64,000 bases of DNA, taken from contig NZ_KI519420.1 of NCBI RefSeq assembly GCF_000482465.1, forward strand, positions 355,344 to 419,343. Direction: 5' to 3'. The first letter of the stretch is position 1. Each line of letters begins with the position of its first letter. The position numbers and the translations under genes are program-made. Positions 16,431-25,465 of the stretch are shown piece by piece. Source of the stretch: Runella limosa DSM 17973. GTDB taxonomy: Bacteria; Bacteroidota; Bacteroidia; Cytophagales; Spirosomataceae. A model generated the notes under the pieces. That model ran no database searches and was not told the origin of the DNA. It worked only from the letters and a program-made list of their open reading frames with translations.

Positions 16431-17459
16431 TCAAGCAGGTTTCAGCGACGATTCCCGAATGACCAATTTGGTTTCCAAACGCTTGGTTTCAAAGCGGATG
16501 GTACTTTTGGGGCGTTCGATTAAATCAATCAAAAACTCCGTAGCGAGTTGTCCCATTTCGTAGGCGGGCTGGGTGACGGCACTGAGTGCAGGACTGAGCA
16601 AATGCGCCGAAATGAGGTTGGTAAACCCGACGATGGCAACGTCTTCAGGAATGCGTAAACCTTCGCGTTTGATTAGCGACATCGACGAAGTAGTAAGGCG
16701 GTCGCCTGCGGAAAAAATTGCGTCGGGGCGTTCGGGATGATGAATGAGTTCGAGGACGGCTTTTTCCACTTCGTCAGGATTCATCCCACCGTGGCTACAG
16801 TACTTAATGTACGATTCTTCAATGGGTATTCCGTGGTTTTGCAGTGCCTTTTTGTAGCCTTCAAGTCGTTCGTAAGTGATTGATAACCAAGACGGACTCG
16901 TAAGGTGGGCAATTCTTCTAAAACCTTGTTGAATCAAATGAGCAGTGGCTTCATAAGCCCCTACAAAGTTGTCGGCGCTTACTTTGTGAGTGATATAATC
17001 TTGCGGAACGCGGTCAAAGAAGACAATCGGCATTCCTTTCGTTTGAAGTTCTTTAAAGTGTTCTAAATCATTGCTTTCTCCCGAAAGAGAAACAATGAGT
17101 CCATCGACGCGGCGTTGGGCGAGGTATTGGGTATTGACCAGCTCTCGTTCGTACGATTCATGATTTTGCGAAATAACTACATGGTAACCTCGATTATAAG
17201 CAATCGACTCCATGCCATTGATGGCCTGCGAAAAGAAGTTGTTGGCGATTTCGGGAATAATGATCCCAATCGAACGACTTCGGTTTTCTTTTAGACTAAG
17301 CGCGATGGGGTTGGGGCGATAGTTCATGCGTTCGGCATACTCCATCACAAGCCGTTTGGTTTCGGGGTTAATTTCATAACTCCCCCGCAAAGCTCTTGAA
17401 ACAGTAGAGGTCGAAAGGTTGAGAGCTTTCGCAATGTCTTTGATAGTAATGACTTCCAC
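16431..17459 (-). CDS. LacI-family transcriptional regulator
   Basis: The 342-residue repressor has an N-terminal helix-turn-helix (VITIKDIAKALNLSTSTVSR, then ALRGSYEINPETK), the hinge region YRPNPIALSLKE and a periplasmic-binding-protein-like sugar domain (SIGIIIPEIANNFFSQAING, VDGLIVSLSGE, PDAIFSAGDRLTTSSMSLI, VAIVGFTNL). It should bind a sugar effector in the cytoplasm and repress catabolic genes. No transport or catabolic operon is adjacent, so its target is not clear. Two palindromes lie directly upstream of its start and may be self-regulatory sites. The pectin locus, which begins about 19 kb away and lacks its own regulator here, is a possible but unproven target. Confidence 0.9.
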   Translation of the reverse strand: MEVITIKDIAKALNLSTSTVSRALRGSYEINPETKRLVMEYAERMNYRPNPIALSLKENRSRSIGIIIPEIANNFFSQAINGMESIAYNRGYHVVISQNHESYERELVNTQYLAQRRVDGLIVSLSGESNDLEHFKELQTKGMPIVFFDRVPQDYITHKVSADNFVGAYEATAHLIQQGFRRIAHLTSPSWLSITYERLEGYKKALQNHGIPIEESYIKYCSHGGMNPDEVEKAVLELIHHPERPDAIFSAGDRLTTSSMSLIKREGLRIPEDVAIVGFTNLISAHLLSPALSAVTQPAYEMGQLATEFLIDLIERPKSTIRFETKRLETKLVIRESSLKPA

Positions 17460-17478
17460 TCTTGTAGTATAGGTTTAC

Positions 17479-17501
17479 ACACGTGTCATAGTTAAGCTAT
17501 G
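17479..17501. promoter_or_regulatory. Palindromes upstream of the LacI-type gene
   Basis: ACACGTGT (17479-17486) has the CG-centred symmetry of LacI-family operators. CATAG-TTAAG-CTATG (17487-17501) follows it immediately. Both lie 20-42 bp upstream of the regulator's ATG, which suits an autoregulatory operator. Assignment is by pattern only. Confidence 0.4.
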
Positions 17502-17595
17502 GCCATGTAGTTTGAAGAGGTGAAGGTACATTTTTTACGGCTCAACTCAAATCAATTGGGCTAGTAGGGTTGCATTTAGGCGCTACTTTTAAGAA

Positions 17596-18387
17596 TTATG
17601 ATTCCAACGATAGCGTCTCATTGGCAAAAGGCAATGTCAATGCAAACTTAGGCTTAAGTTGGTAATGATATTGAATCTTAATGAGTTGGAGTGGGATTTT
17701 GATTAAATCAGAGGCGCCTATTTTTGAGTCTTCTACATGGACCCAACGACGAAGAGGGTATTCAAGAATGAAGTTCATGGCAGCCTGAATACCGTAATAT
17801 TTTTTCATGCGCATAAATAGCTCGACGTCAAATAGCCACGCACTCTGAAATGGTGAACGGAAACCGACGTGGACTAGCTCTTTACGAAATACCTTAGCCC
17901 CACACTGTGTATCATAAAATGGCATACCTAATAATAGGCTAATAAGAGTGGCTATGCTTCTACCAATGAGGTGGCGTTTGAGGTTACGATTGATGACCGC
18001 TCCCATACGCTTTACTCTTGAACCGCTTACAATTTTGAGCGTTGAGTCGGAGTGGATAGTCTGTACTAGGTCGGTGAATTCTTCTAAGCTTACCGACAAA
18101 TCGGCATCAAGAAAACCTATATATTCCAATTCGGGTACTTGTGACATCTTTAGGATTCCTTGGCGTACGGCTTCGGCTTTTCCGCCATTTGTCTTACAAT
18201 CAACAATGGAGATTTGAGTTTCGAAACCTTTTTGCATACGTTTCAAAAATGCCAGTGTATCATCTTTACTTCCATCGTTGACAAAGCACAAATGATAGTC
18301 TGAATGCAAGGTTAAAAATGACTGAAATGCGTTGTAATCTAGGCGGTTGGCTTCGTTATAACAAGGGATGACAATTCCTGTATTCAT
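17596..18387 (-). CDS. Family 2 glycosyltransferase, dolichyl/polyprenyl-phosphate sugar synthase type
   Basis: The 263-residue protein is a GT2 enzyme. It starts with TGIVIPCYNEANRLDYNAF and carries LCFVNDGSKDDTLAFLK, GFLDADLSVSLEEFTDL (the DAD metal-binding motif) and DTQCGAKVFRKELV. The layout resembles Alg5-type dolichyl-phosphate beta-glucosyltransferases, which load a sugar onto a polyprenyl phosphate at the inner face of the membrane. No membrane segment is obvious. It is divergent from the large GT-C-like membrane protein, which could use such a lipid-linked sugar donor, so a donor/acceptor pair in exopolysaccharide synthesis is a reasonable inference. Confidence 0.85.
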   Translation of the reverse strand: MNTGIVIPCYNEANRLDYNAFQSFLTLHSDYHLCFVNDGSKDDTLAFLKRMQKGFETQISIVDCKTNGGKAEAVRQGILKMSQVPELEYIGFLDADLSVSLEEFTDLVQTIHSDSTLKIVSGSRVKRMGAVINRNLKRHLIGRSIATLISLLLGMPFYDTQCGAKVFRKELVHVGFRSPFQSAWLFDVELFMRMKKYYGIQAAMNFILEYPLRRWVHVEDSKIGASDLIKIPLQLIKIQYHYQLKPKFALTLPFANETLSLES

Positions 18388-18458
18388 CTTTTTTGATTTT
18401 CTCGTGTTTGATGATACAAAGGTGCTACGTATAAATTTTTTAAAATGAAGTCTTCGAT

Positions 18459-18483
18459 AAACTGCATTAAACAGCAGTTTTTT
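18459..18483 (+). terminator. Terminator-like hairpin in the leader upstream of the large membrane protein
   Basis: AAACTGC (18459-18465) pairs with GCAGTTT (18474-18480) and is followed by more T, an intrinsic terminator on the plus strand. No plus-strand gene precedes it: the flanking gene is divergent. It could end a short leader or small RNA and attenuate transcription into the gene starting at 18638. Confidence 0.4.
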
Positions 18484-18637
18484 GGAGGAATTTGTCCGAT
18501 ATTTAGCAGCAAGAAATAAAAGGATTTTAGCTCGATAAACACGAACAAGCCGAAATACGCTTAAAAATTTTTTTATTGATAAAAACCCTTCTTATTTCGC
18601 AATTTCCTCGTGGAAGACAAAGAGTTAACAACATACC

Positions 18638-21600
18638 ATGCCACCCAAAGCAGATAGATTATTGTTTGTAGCATTGATTGTCGCCGTGTTGTTTCACGGT
18701 TCGGCTTTGGTATATACTATCGACAAAACCTACGATGCCTTTGTGCATATTTTCTTTGGCGATCACTACGCTCGTTTGTGGTTTGAGCCTTGGGAGTATC
18801 GCTGGTACACGGGCTTTCCTGTGATAAGTTATCCTCCGTTAAGTCATCAATTGATTGCATTCTTGTCAAAAATCGGGGGGCTCAAATTTGGCTTTGGGGT
18901 GGTTATCTTATCCGCGCTGTGTTTTTTTATTGTTGGAATTTACCGTTTTTCCCAACTATGGGTACCAAAGCGTTCGGCGGGATATGCGGCTTTGTTTGCC
19001 GTGGTAGCTTCTTCTATTGTTCAGACGATTCACATTTATGGACAATTACCTACCATGATTGGAATCGCTTGTTTGACCAATGCTTTACCCGAAGTGTATG
19101 GTTATTTTCGAACGGAGCAAAAGCGGTACTTAGTCACGGGGCTTGCTATTTTGGGGGTAACGGTTGCTTCACACCACGTGACAACCATTTTTGGGATGGT
19201 GTTTTTTATTGCTCCCATCATTGCTACGGCATTGTTGGACCAAGTGGGGGTAGAAGGTAGCTTTTTTAAAGTAGCCAAAGACGCTATTGTATTGGCGTTC
19301 ACGAAGTGGAAGTTGATTGTTACGTTTTTTCTAATTGCGGGGATAGAAATCGTACTTATTATCTTCCCTTATTGGTTTTGGTCAAAAACAGATCCTATTA
19401 CGCAAGTGTCCATTCCGCATGGTTCCCGCGATTCATTTATTGAGGTTACGTCGTCAGGGCTAATGTTTTTTATTATTCCCTTGGGCTTTACGCTCCTTAT
19501 GCTCCCCTACATTTTTCGAAGTCTTTATACGCGTCGAACTATCTTTCTGGCGCTGTCATTTTCGTTACTTTTATTACTAGGTACGGGGGGAACTACCCCT
19601 ATTCCCAAGCTGCTGTTAGGTAAAAACGCCTTTGAAATTCTCACCTTAGACCGTTTTACGTTTTGGGCATCCGTGATAGCGATTCCTTTTGTAGGTGACT
19701 TTTTTAAGCGTTTGGTAGAAGGAGATATTCGTGAACGTATCATCGGGCGGTATGGGAAAAAGATGTACCGTTTTATGAGTGTTCTGATGATAGGCTTGGT
19801 AGGTTTTCAAGCACTTTTGATTGTTGATTTTCATAAACTCCGTGCGCTACAGCCATCAAGTGTAGATATACAACCTATTCTAAGTTTTTTAGAACGCGAT
19901 CAGCACGATCGTTGGCGTTTTATGACCCTTGGTTTTGGGGACCAGATGGCGTGGCTTTCGGCCAATACTATGGCACTTTCGATTGATGGCAATTATCATT
20001 CGGCTCGAAGAGTGCCCGAGATGACCTCTCAGCCATTGGAAAGGCTCGAAAATTCAAAATTTAAAGGAGTTCAGGGAATTGGTTCTTTGCAGCAGTTTCT
20101 CACTATTCCTGAAAAATATCACCTCAAATTCATTTTTTCCAACGATAAGTTCTATGACCCTATTCTGTATTTTGCGGGGTGGGAGCGTCTTCAGCGTCTC
20201 GAAAATGGCATTATGGTTTGGCAGAAACACGATGTACCAACGTTGCCTAGTGTTTTACCTCAGAGAGATATGCCTGTAGTGCAGAAACGGATGTGGGGGA
20301 TTTTGCCATTGTGCGCATTTCTCGTTATGCTAACCGTCCTTTATTATTACCGTCGTGTATTTCTGAGTAGTGCCTTTCCTGATGTTGAAAATAGAGGTTA
20401 CAATGCTCACCAAGACAATCGTTGGTTGTATAGCTGGATGGCAGCGGTGCTCATCATCGCAGGTGGTTTTTGGCTGAAAGCCTTGCTTACTTCCTATCAA
20501 AAAGACCCTGTTTTTTTGGTCAAATCCTACTATAACGCCCTAGATTTTAAACGTTTTAAAGAGGTACACAGCTATTTTCCTCCCCATAGTATCGGTTTTG
20601 ATGATTATGTTTTGCAGCTTTCGGTACGCGATGGATTGCTGGCTTCGTACGGGAAGTTAGACGCTTTCTCGGTCAAAATCTTGGAAAAGCAACCCACCCA
20701 AATGAGGGTTTTAGCCATTACTGATTGGGTGACTCCCCTTGAAAGGTATCATCAAGAAACGGAACATACGGTGGTGAAAATAGGAACAGATTGGTTTATT
20801 GAGCCTCCTATTTTTGATCAGGCAATACCTCCCGACGAGCACATCGAAAAGGGAGTGTTGGGTTTGCATAGTCAAGGAAAACGTAAAATTACGACGGCTA
20901 CCACGGAGCATGATGACGTATTGGATCGACCTGAATTGCATATCTTGTCGGCTAAATTGATGAAAATTGATAGCCAGTATGTTGTTGTGGGCGAAATTCA
21001 GAACATTGATCATCTCCCTGCGCATCTAACGATTGAGGCTCAATTGTTTGATAAACAGCGTCGTAAGTTGGTGTCATACAATGCCAAATATGTGGCCATG
21101 CACAATGTACTTCCTAAAGAGATTGTCCCGTTCAGAATCGAATTTGAGGAAACAGCTTGGGTAAAAGAAGAAGATAAAAACCCGCTCAAATTTAACCCTA
21201 CCGAATTTACAGCCTACCGTTTTACACATCAGCCTACCGAGTTTCGATTGTTTGCGAGAGCCGTGGTAGCCGACCGAGACATGTATCGCGATGCGGGAGT
21301 TCAGCAAATCAAAGTAGTGGGTACTCAAAAAATAAAAGGAGAAGTTTATAATCACGGAATTGACGAAATCAGTGTACCGCAACTACTGTTTACGTATTAT
21401 GACCAGGCCCAAACAGTAAGATGGGTGGATCACCTGTTTTTAAAAGAAGGGGTTAGACAGCAGGCGAAGCAGGTATTTGAAAAAAAATTACCCAATTTTG
21501 ACCAAATACGTCTTGTAAGAGCAGGCACAATCAATGATTTTTTTGTCAACGGATTGCCTCAGAGTAGCTTTTTAAATCATATAACGATGGTAAACAGACC

Positions 21601-21691
21601 TTCCAACGATGGGTTGCTCCCTCTACCTACCCAACAAGGTTATGTGCGGTTTTTAGTGAATGCCTATATCGGAAATCCCACCCTGTATTGA
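18638..21691 (+). CDS. Giant GT-C-like membrane protein with NTF2-like and FxLYD-like C-terminal domains
   Basis: The 1017-residue protein starts with a membrane segment (LLFVALIVAVLFHGSALVY). A loop follows with YDAFVHIFFGDHYARLW and WYTGFPVISYPPLSHQLIAF, resembling the PTPS_related membrane family (PF10131) and GT-C glycosyltransferases, and then about ten more membrane segments to residue 400. After a further TM pair (about 555 and 600) there is an NTF2-like domain at about 627-725 (VFLVKSYYNALDFKRFKEVH to TDWFIEPP). Two FxLYD-type beta-sandwiches lie at about 770-850 and 880-960 (for example AKLMKIDSQYVVVGEIQNI and IKGEVYNHGIDEISVPQLLF). The soluble part should be periplasmic. The gene overlaps the next one by one base, indicating a tightly coupled operon for exopolysaccharide assembly. 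Confidence 0.65.
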   Translation: MPPKADRLLFVALIVAVLFHGSALVYTIDKTYDAFVHIFFGDHYARLWFEPWEYRWYTGFPVISYPPLSHQLIAFLSKIGGLKFGFGVVILSALCFFIVGIYRFSQLWVPKRSAGYAALFAVVASSIVQTIHIYGQLPTMIGIACLTNALPEVYGYFRTEQKRYLVTGLAILGVTVASHHVTTIFGMVFFIAPIIATALLDQVGVEGSFFKVAKDAIVLAFTKWKLIVTFFLIAGIEIVLIIFPYWFWSKTDPITQVSIPHGSRDSFIEVTSSGLMFFIIPLGFTLLMLPYIFRSLYTRRTIFLALSFSLLLLLGTGGTTPIPKLLLGKNAFEILTLDRFTFWASVIAIPFVGDFFKRLVEGDIRERIIGRYGKKMYRFMSVLMIGLVGFQALLIVDFHKLRALQPSSVDIQPILSFLERDQHDRWRFMTLGFGDQMAWLSANTMALSIDGNYHSARRVPEMTSQPLERLENSKFKGVQGIGSLQQFLTIPEKYHLKFIFSNDKFYDPILYFAGWERLQRLENGIMVWQKHDVPTLPSVLPQRDMPVVQKRMWGILPLCAFLVMLTVLYYYRRVFLSSAFPDVENRGYNAHQDNRWLYSWMAAVLIIAGGFWLKALLTSYQKDPVFLVKSYYNALDFKRFKEVHSYFPPHSIGFDDYVLQLSVRDGLLASYGKLDAFSVKILEKQPTQMRVLAITDWVTPLERYHQETEHTVVKIGTDWFIEPPIFDQAIPPDEHIEKGVLGLHSQGKRKITTATTEHDDVLDRPELHILSAKLMKIDSQYVVVGEIQNIDHLPAHLTIEAQLFDKQRRKLVSYNAKYVAMHNVLPKEIVPFRIEFEETAWVKEEDKNPLKFNPTEFTAYRFTHQPTEFRLFARAVVADRDMYRDAGVQQIKVVGTQKIKGEVYNHGIDEISVPQLLFTYYDQAQTVRWVDHLFLKEGVRQQAKQVFEKKLPNFDQIRLVRAGTINDFFVNGLPQSSFLNHITMVNRPSNDGLLPLPTQQGYVRFLVNAYIGNPTLY

Positions 21692-22635
21692 TGCGAAATT
21701 GGTTTTTACATATTGCTGTTATTTTTCTGTTGTGCGGGCAATGCACCACAAAACAAACGCATGAAGCATCCCTTCCCGACGTAAAATTGCTCGGACCAGA
21801 TTCGGTAACGGTGGGACAAAAGTTTACGATTCGGCTCATCGGGAAAGAAAAACTTCCTGATTCGCCTGTTTACTTACTTCGGCATACTACTTGGGGAACA
21901 ACAATTGATACTTTTGGCCAAAATCACGCGATAACGATAGTGGATACCTTGGCAGGTATGGTTTTGGCCGAAGTGATTTATGGGGGCACAAAAATCAGCC
22001 AAAAGCTCTATCATGTACTGCCAATGACTACTACCATGCCACTTGATACCTATTTAGGCTCAAAATCCATCATTGCAAATGGGCAAGATTGGGCCATGCT
22101 CACGGTAATACCGACGGATACGTTTGGAAATTTGGTTCAAGCACAGACTCCTGTGCGGTTTGAGTTAGTCAGGCCGAGCAATGTTGCAGAAAACAAGCAA
22201 GCATTGACAAAACACGGCGTGGCTTACCAAATTATTGTTGCCCAAACAAAAGCAGGTAAAACGTTGGGGTATGTAACCGTGAATGGCCTTAAAAGCAAAG
22301 AAAAAGAGTTGCTAGAAGTGGCCGACTACCCCGCCGATTTTCGAATTTGGGCGGAAGGTACGACGCCCTTCGCCGATGGCCGCCAAACGTTTAAAGTAAA
22401 GACAGATGTACTCAAAGACCGTTTCGGCAATACAGTTCCCAACGGTACGCTGGTTTTGTTTGAATGCCAGGACACCAACCATACCTTACGCCAACTCAAT
22501 GGTTATACACTCGAAGGTGTTGCAACCATCGCGGTGCAAAATCCTGTATCGGCAGGGAGCCTTCGCATTCGTGCTTCGGTAAGCGGTGGTGGAAAAAGCA
22601 ATCTATTCACAGTATCTTTCATGGCAAAGAAATGA
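21691..22635 (+). CDS. Secreted beta-sandwich protein, probable lipoprotein, of the exopolysaccharide operon
   Basis: ATG at 21691 overlaps the TGA of the upstream gene, giving 314 residues. The N-terminus MRNWFLHIAVIFLLCGQCTT has a hydrophobic core followed by cysteine, consistent with a lipoprotein signal. The rest is beta-rich, with invasin/Big-like segments (VTVGQKFTIRLIGKEKLPD, SIIANGQDWAMLTVIPTDTF, FADGRQTFKVKTDVLKDRFG) in which a 'supply then freedom' pattern of Big_1-like repeats can be seen. It would sit in the periplasm or outer membrane and may guide polymer. It shares a 4-bp overlap with the GH5-like gene downstream. No named family is certain. Confidence 0.6.
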   Translation: MRNWFLHIAVIFLLCGQCTTKQTHEASLPDVKLLGPDSVTVGQKFTIRLIGKEKLPDSPVYLLRHTTWGTTIDTFGQNHAITIVDTLAGMVLAEVIYGGTKISQKLYHVLPMTTTMPLDTYLGSKSIIANGQDWAMLTVIPTDTFGNLVQAQTPVRFELVRPSNVAENKQALTKHGVAYQIIVAQTKAGKTLGYVTVNGLKSKEKELLEVADYPADFRIWAEGTTPFADGRQTFKVKTDVLKDRFGNTVPNGTLVLFECQDTNHTLRQLNGYTLEGVATIAVQNPVSAGSLRIRASVSGGGKSNLFTVSFMAKK

Positions 22636-24206
22636 CGGCTCAACCTTCAATCAAATACTACAGAGTTTATTTCGGCATCATTACGGTGGTAGGTTTGTGT
22701 TTATTGATTGGCGTAACGGCCAACTTATGGACGTACTTTAACACGGGTGCCGACCGTGCCACGGCCCTCAATCTACCCCCAAATCTGCCCGAATCACATG
22801 TTCCTTCTGTTGAGTGGTTGCCCGATGATGAGCCGATAGGCCGTAAAATGGAGGATTTTACCCGACAAGAAATTGTTAAAGATTACATCCGTGGGTGGTA
22901 TCAGCAGCACTTGAGTTATATGACGGGAGAGACCAAGGGGTTGAAAGAGTATTTTACTCCATCAGCCTTGCCCAAGATGCAAAATCCAATCAAAGAGCTG
23001 ACTAACAAAGGTTTTGAATTACATCAAACGGATTTAGAACACCATATTGAACTGCATTTTTATTCCGCTGATGGCCAAATTGTGTCGTTTACGGATAGGC
23101 AAGTGCGACTAAAAAAACGCCTTTACCAAAAAGAGACGCATCAAAAAATCTATTCGACCGAAGTAGTAACCGACTACGAAGTAGTGATGTTGCTGGACGA
23201 TGGGTATTGGCGAATCAAAAACTTGGTGCGTAAACAACCTACTCCCTTTGCTCAAGATACCTTGCAGGCAGATAAGTCGAAGATGGTTCAGGTGAAAGGC
23301 AAACGGTTTTACGTCGCCAACAAACCCTTTGTCCCTAAGGGGGTTAACTACTATCCCCAGAAGACGCCTTGGACTTCTTTTTGGTCGAAATTCAACGCTC
23401 AAGTTATTTCCAAAGACTTTGCGTTGGTACAGTCCCTAGGCTTCAACACCGTACGAGTTTTTGTGAATTTTCATGATTTTAATAAAGGAAACGTTCCTGG
23501 CGAACAAGTCGAAAAATTGCGGCAGTTGCTGGATATGGCCCAAAAACATCAGCTAAAAGTCATCGTTACATTGTTCGATTTTTTGGGTGATTATCGTTTG
23601 TTAAACTTTTCTGCTACGGACCGACAACTCGAAACATTGTTGATAACATTTAGGACTCACCCTGCAATTATGGCGTGGGATGTAAAAAACGAGCCTGACT
23701 TAGATTACAAATACCACGATACCGCCGATGTCCAAGAATGGTTGCAGTGGGTGCTGAAACGGGCCAGAAGCTATGACCCAAACCACTTGCTTACCATTGG
23801 GTGGGCGTACCCTGAAAATGCGGAAATGCTAAGTAAAGACCTTGATTTTGTGTCATTTCACTCCTATAAGTCGCCCGAAGAACTGGCAAGGGGCATTGAT
23901 GGGTTACAGAAAAAGGTAAACACAAAGCCTGTTGTTTTAGAAGAATTTGGGCTTTCTACGTACCGAGGTATTTGGGCTCCGTTTGGTAAAAATGAAGAAG
24001 ATCAGGCCATTTATTTCGCTCAAGTAAGAGAAGTCCTTCGCCAAAAAGGAGACATCCCTTCCGTTGTGTGGGCCTTATATGATTTTGTTGATGTACCTGC
24101 CGAAGTAGTAGGCAAAATGCCGTGGAATCGTTATCCACAGAAAAATTTTGGCGTGTTGAATACCGCAGGGAAACCTAAAAAAGGACTGACGGTATTAGTA
24201 AAATAA
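22632..24206 (+). CDS. Membrane-anchored GH5-like glycoside hydrolase with NTF2-like domain
   Basis: ATG at 22632 overlaps the upstream stop (ATGA) and gives 524 residues. The open frame further upstream is only a shadow of the previous gene. Residues 8-30 form a membrane anchor (YFGIITVVGLCLLIGVTANL). Residues about 75-215 look NTF2-like (ending LLDDGYWRIKNLVRKQ). A TIM barrel from about 225 starts KGVNYYPQKTPWTSF and carries MAWDVKNEPDLDYK (acid/base Glu at about 353) and VVLEEFGLSTYRG (nucleophile Glu at about 437), the clan GH-A pattern. Hydrolases tied to synthase clusters usually trim or edit nascent polysaccharide in the periplasm. A terminator follows the stop. Confidence 0.78.
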   Translation: MTAQPSIKYYRVYFGIITVVGLCLLIGVTANLWTYFNTGADRATALNLPPNLPESHVPSVEWLPDDEPIGRKMEDFTRQEIVKDYIRGWYQQHLSYMTGETKGLKEYFTPSALPKMQNPIKELTNKGFELHQTDLEHHIELHFYSADGQIVSFTDRQVRLKKRLYQKETHQKIYSTEVVTDYEVVMLLDDGYWRIKNLVRKQPTPFAQDTLQADKSKMVQVKGKRFYVANKPFVPKGVNYYPQKTPWTSFWSKFNAQVISKDFALVQSLGFNTVRVFVNFHDFNKGNVPGEQVEKLRQLLDMAQKHQLKVIVTLFDFLGDYRLLNFSATDRQLETLLITFRTHPAIMAWDVKNEPDLDYKYHDTADVQEWLQWVLKRARSYDPNHLLTIGWAYPENAEMLSKDLDFVSFHSYKSPEELARGIDGLQKKVNTKPVVLEEFGLSTYRGIWAPFGKNEEDQAIYFAQVREVLRQKGDIPSVVWALYDFVDVPAEVVGKMPWNRYPQKNFGVLNTAGKPKKGLTVLVK

Positions 24207-24207
24207 A

Positions 24208-24234
24208 AAGCCTGCGCATGTGCAACAGGCTTTG
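24208..24234 (+). terminator. Terminator after the GH5-like gene
   Basis: AAAGCCTG (24208-24215) pairs with CAGGCTTT (24227-24234). It lies two bases after the stop and ends the plus-strand exopolysaccharide operon facing a convergent glycosyltransferase gene. Confidence 0.7.
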
Positions 24235-24274
24235 GGAATTGTAGGGTAAAGAAAAATCGTAAAGATGGTAGTAA

Positions 24275-25465
24275 TTAAGCCGCTTGGAGTAGTCTTCCAA
24301 AGTGAAGGTAGTACCAATCTACGATATCGGCCATGGGTAGTGAAACTGCGGCAAAGTAATTTTGAACCCCTAAGTGACGGCGATGGTCGTCGTTTTCTAC
24401 TACTTTTTGGATGGCCTCTGCTAAACTTTCGGCATCGTCTGGTTCAAAAAGTTCGCCCGCATACCCTTCTTCTTTAATCAACTGACCTAAATCGCCGATG
24501 TTAGGTAATATCACGGCTTTACCATAACTTCCTGCTTGGTGCAAAACGCCAGAGCTACCTGTAGTGCTGGTGTAAGGAAATACCACTACGGCGCTTTCGT
24601 TGAATACCGTAGGTACGTATTCTTCGGGTACATAGCCAGTAAAGGTTAGGCCATGCACGTTGGCGTATTGTTGTTGTACTGCTGCTAAGTAACCTTTTTT
24701 GTTGGGACTGTCGGTACCTGCAATCACGATTTCGAGCGGTACTCTGATACGCTGACGCACGAGTTCTACTGCTTCAATCATTACTTCTACTTTTTTGTAA
24801 GTCCCAAATTTGCCAAAAGTCATGACGCGCTTGGGGCCTTCGGGCAAGTCAAAAGAAGGCATGGGAGGCAATTCAAAACTACCGTGCGGAACCAACGCTA
24901 CGTTGTTGACTTTGTATTTTTTTTCTAACACTTCTACGTACTTCGCAATGGTAACAGCCACTAAGTCAGCTTGCAATACCAGACGTGTGAGCATTGTGCC
25001 AATAAAGCGAAAGAGAGCAGCTAAAACTGGATTTTGAGTGATTCCTGCCGTTTTCAAATCTACTTCTTCCATGATATTGTGTAACAACACAACCGATGGA
25101 AAACCAAATAGCTTCACCAACCATGGCGTAAGTAGCCCTAGTGCAGCAGGGATTTTTTTGTCGCCAAATGATAGGAACTGAATGTTGAAAAGTACGACGT
25201 CGGGTTTAGTCTGACGGATGGTGTTGAGGATAAACCAAAAGTTAAACCAGTGGTTGAATTGCCATACAGGGCGAACTTCTATTGGGCATCCTTCGGCATC
25301 AAACTCATACACTTGGCCTTCGGGGAGTTGGTCGGCAATCAATACTACTTCTTTGGTGTCATTGTTTTGACGAAAATGATTGACCAAATGATAACCGTAC
25401 TCATTGAGCGTACATTTGCTCGGAGGGAAAGGAGAAACAATGGCAACTTTAAGGTTGGAGTTCAT
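24275..25465 (-). CDS. Family 4 glycosyltransferase
   Basis: The 396-residue cytoplasmic glycosyltransferase has the GT-B fold pattern. The N-terminal segment is VAIVSPFPPSKCTLNEYGYH. The C-terminal half has RVMTFGKFGTYKKVEVMIEA and GYVPEEYVPTVFNESAVVVF, followed by YTSTTGSSGVLHQAGSYGKA, the acidic-x7-Glu-like donor site region of GT4 enzymes (with Ser/Gly where many have Glu). It should transfer a nucleotide sugar in the cytoplasm. It overlaps the flippase gene by 4 bp, and both follow the STAS gene, forming a three-gene minus-strand operon that converges on the GH5-like gene. The layout recalls GT4 plus transporter pairs such as PelF/PelG, although sequence relation to Pel is not claimed. 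Confidence 0.85.
   Translation of the reverse strand: MNSNLKVAIVSPFPPSKCTLNEYGYHLVNHFRQNNDTKEVVLIADQLPEGQVYEFDAEGCPIEVRPVWQFNHWFNFWFILNTIRQTKPDVVLFNIQFLSFGDKKIPAALGLLTPWLVKLFGFPSVVLLHNIMEEVDLKTAGITQNPVLAALFRFIGTMLTRLVLQADLVAVTIAKYVEVLEKKYKVNNVALVPHGSFELPPMPSFDLPEGPKRVMTFGKFGTYKKVEVMIEAVELVRQRIRVPLEIVIAGTDSPNKKGYLAAVQQQYANVHGLTFTGYVPEEYVPTVFNESAVVVFPYTSTTGSSGVLHQAGSYGKAVILPNIGDLGQLIKEEGYAGELFEPDDAESLAEAIQKVVENDDHRRHLGVQNYFAAVSLPMADIVDWYYLHFGRLLQAA

Noticed and set aside
22464..22631. 56-codon N-terminal extension of the GH5-like protein
   Set aside because: It lies in another frame of the preceding gene and is rich in Arg, His, Trp and Cys. The ATG at 22632 that overlaps the stop gives a proper membrane anchor.
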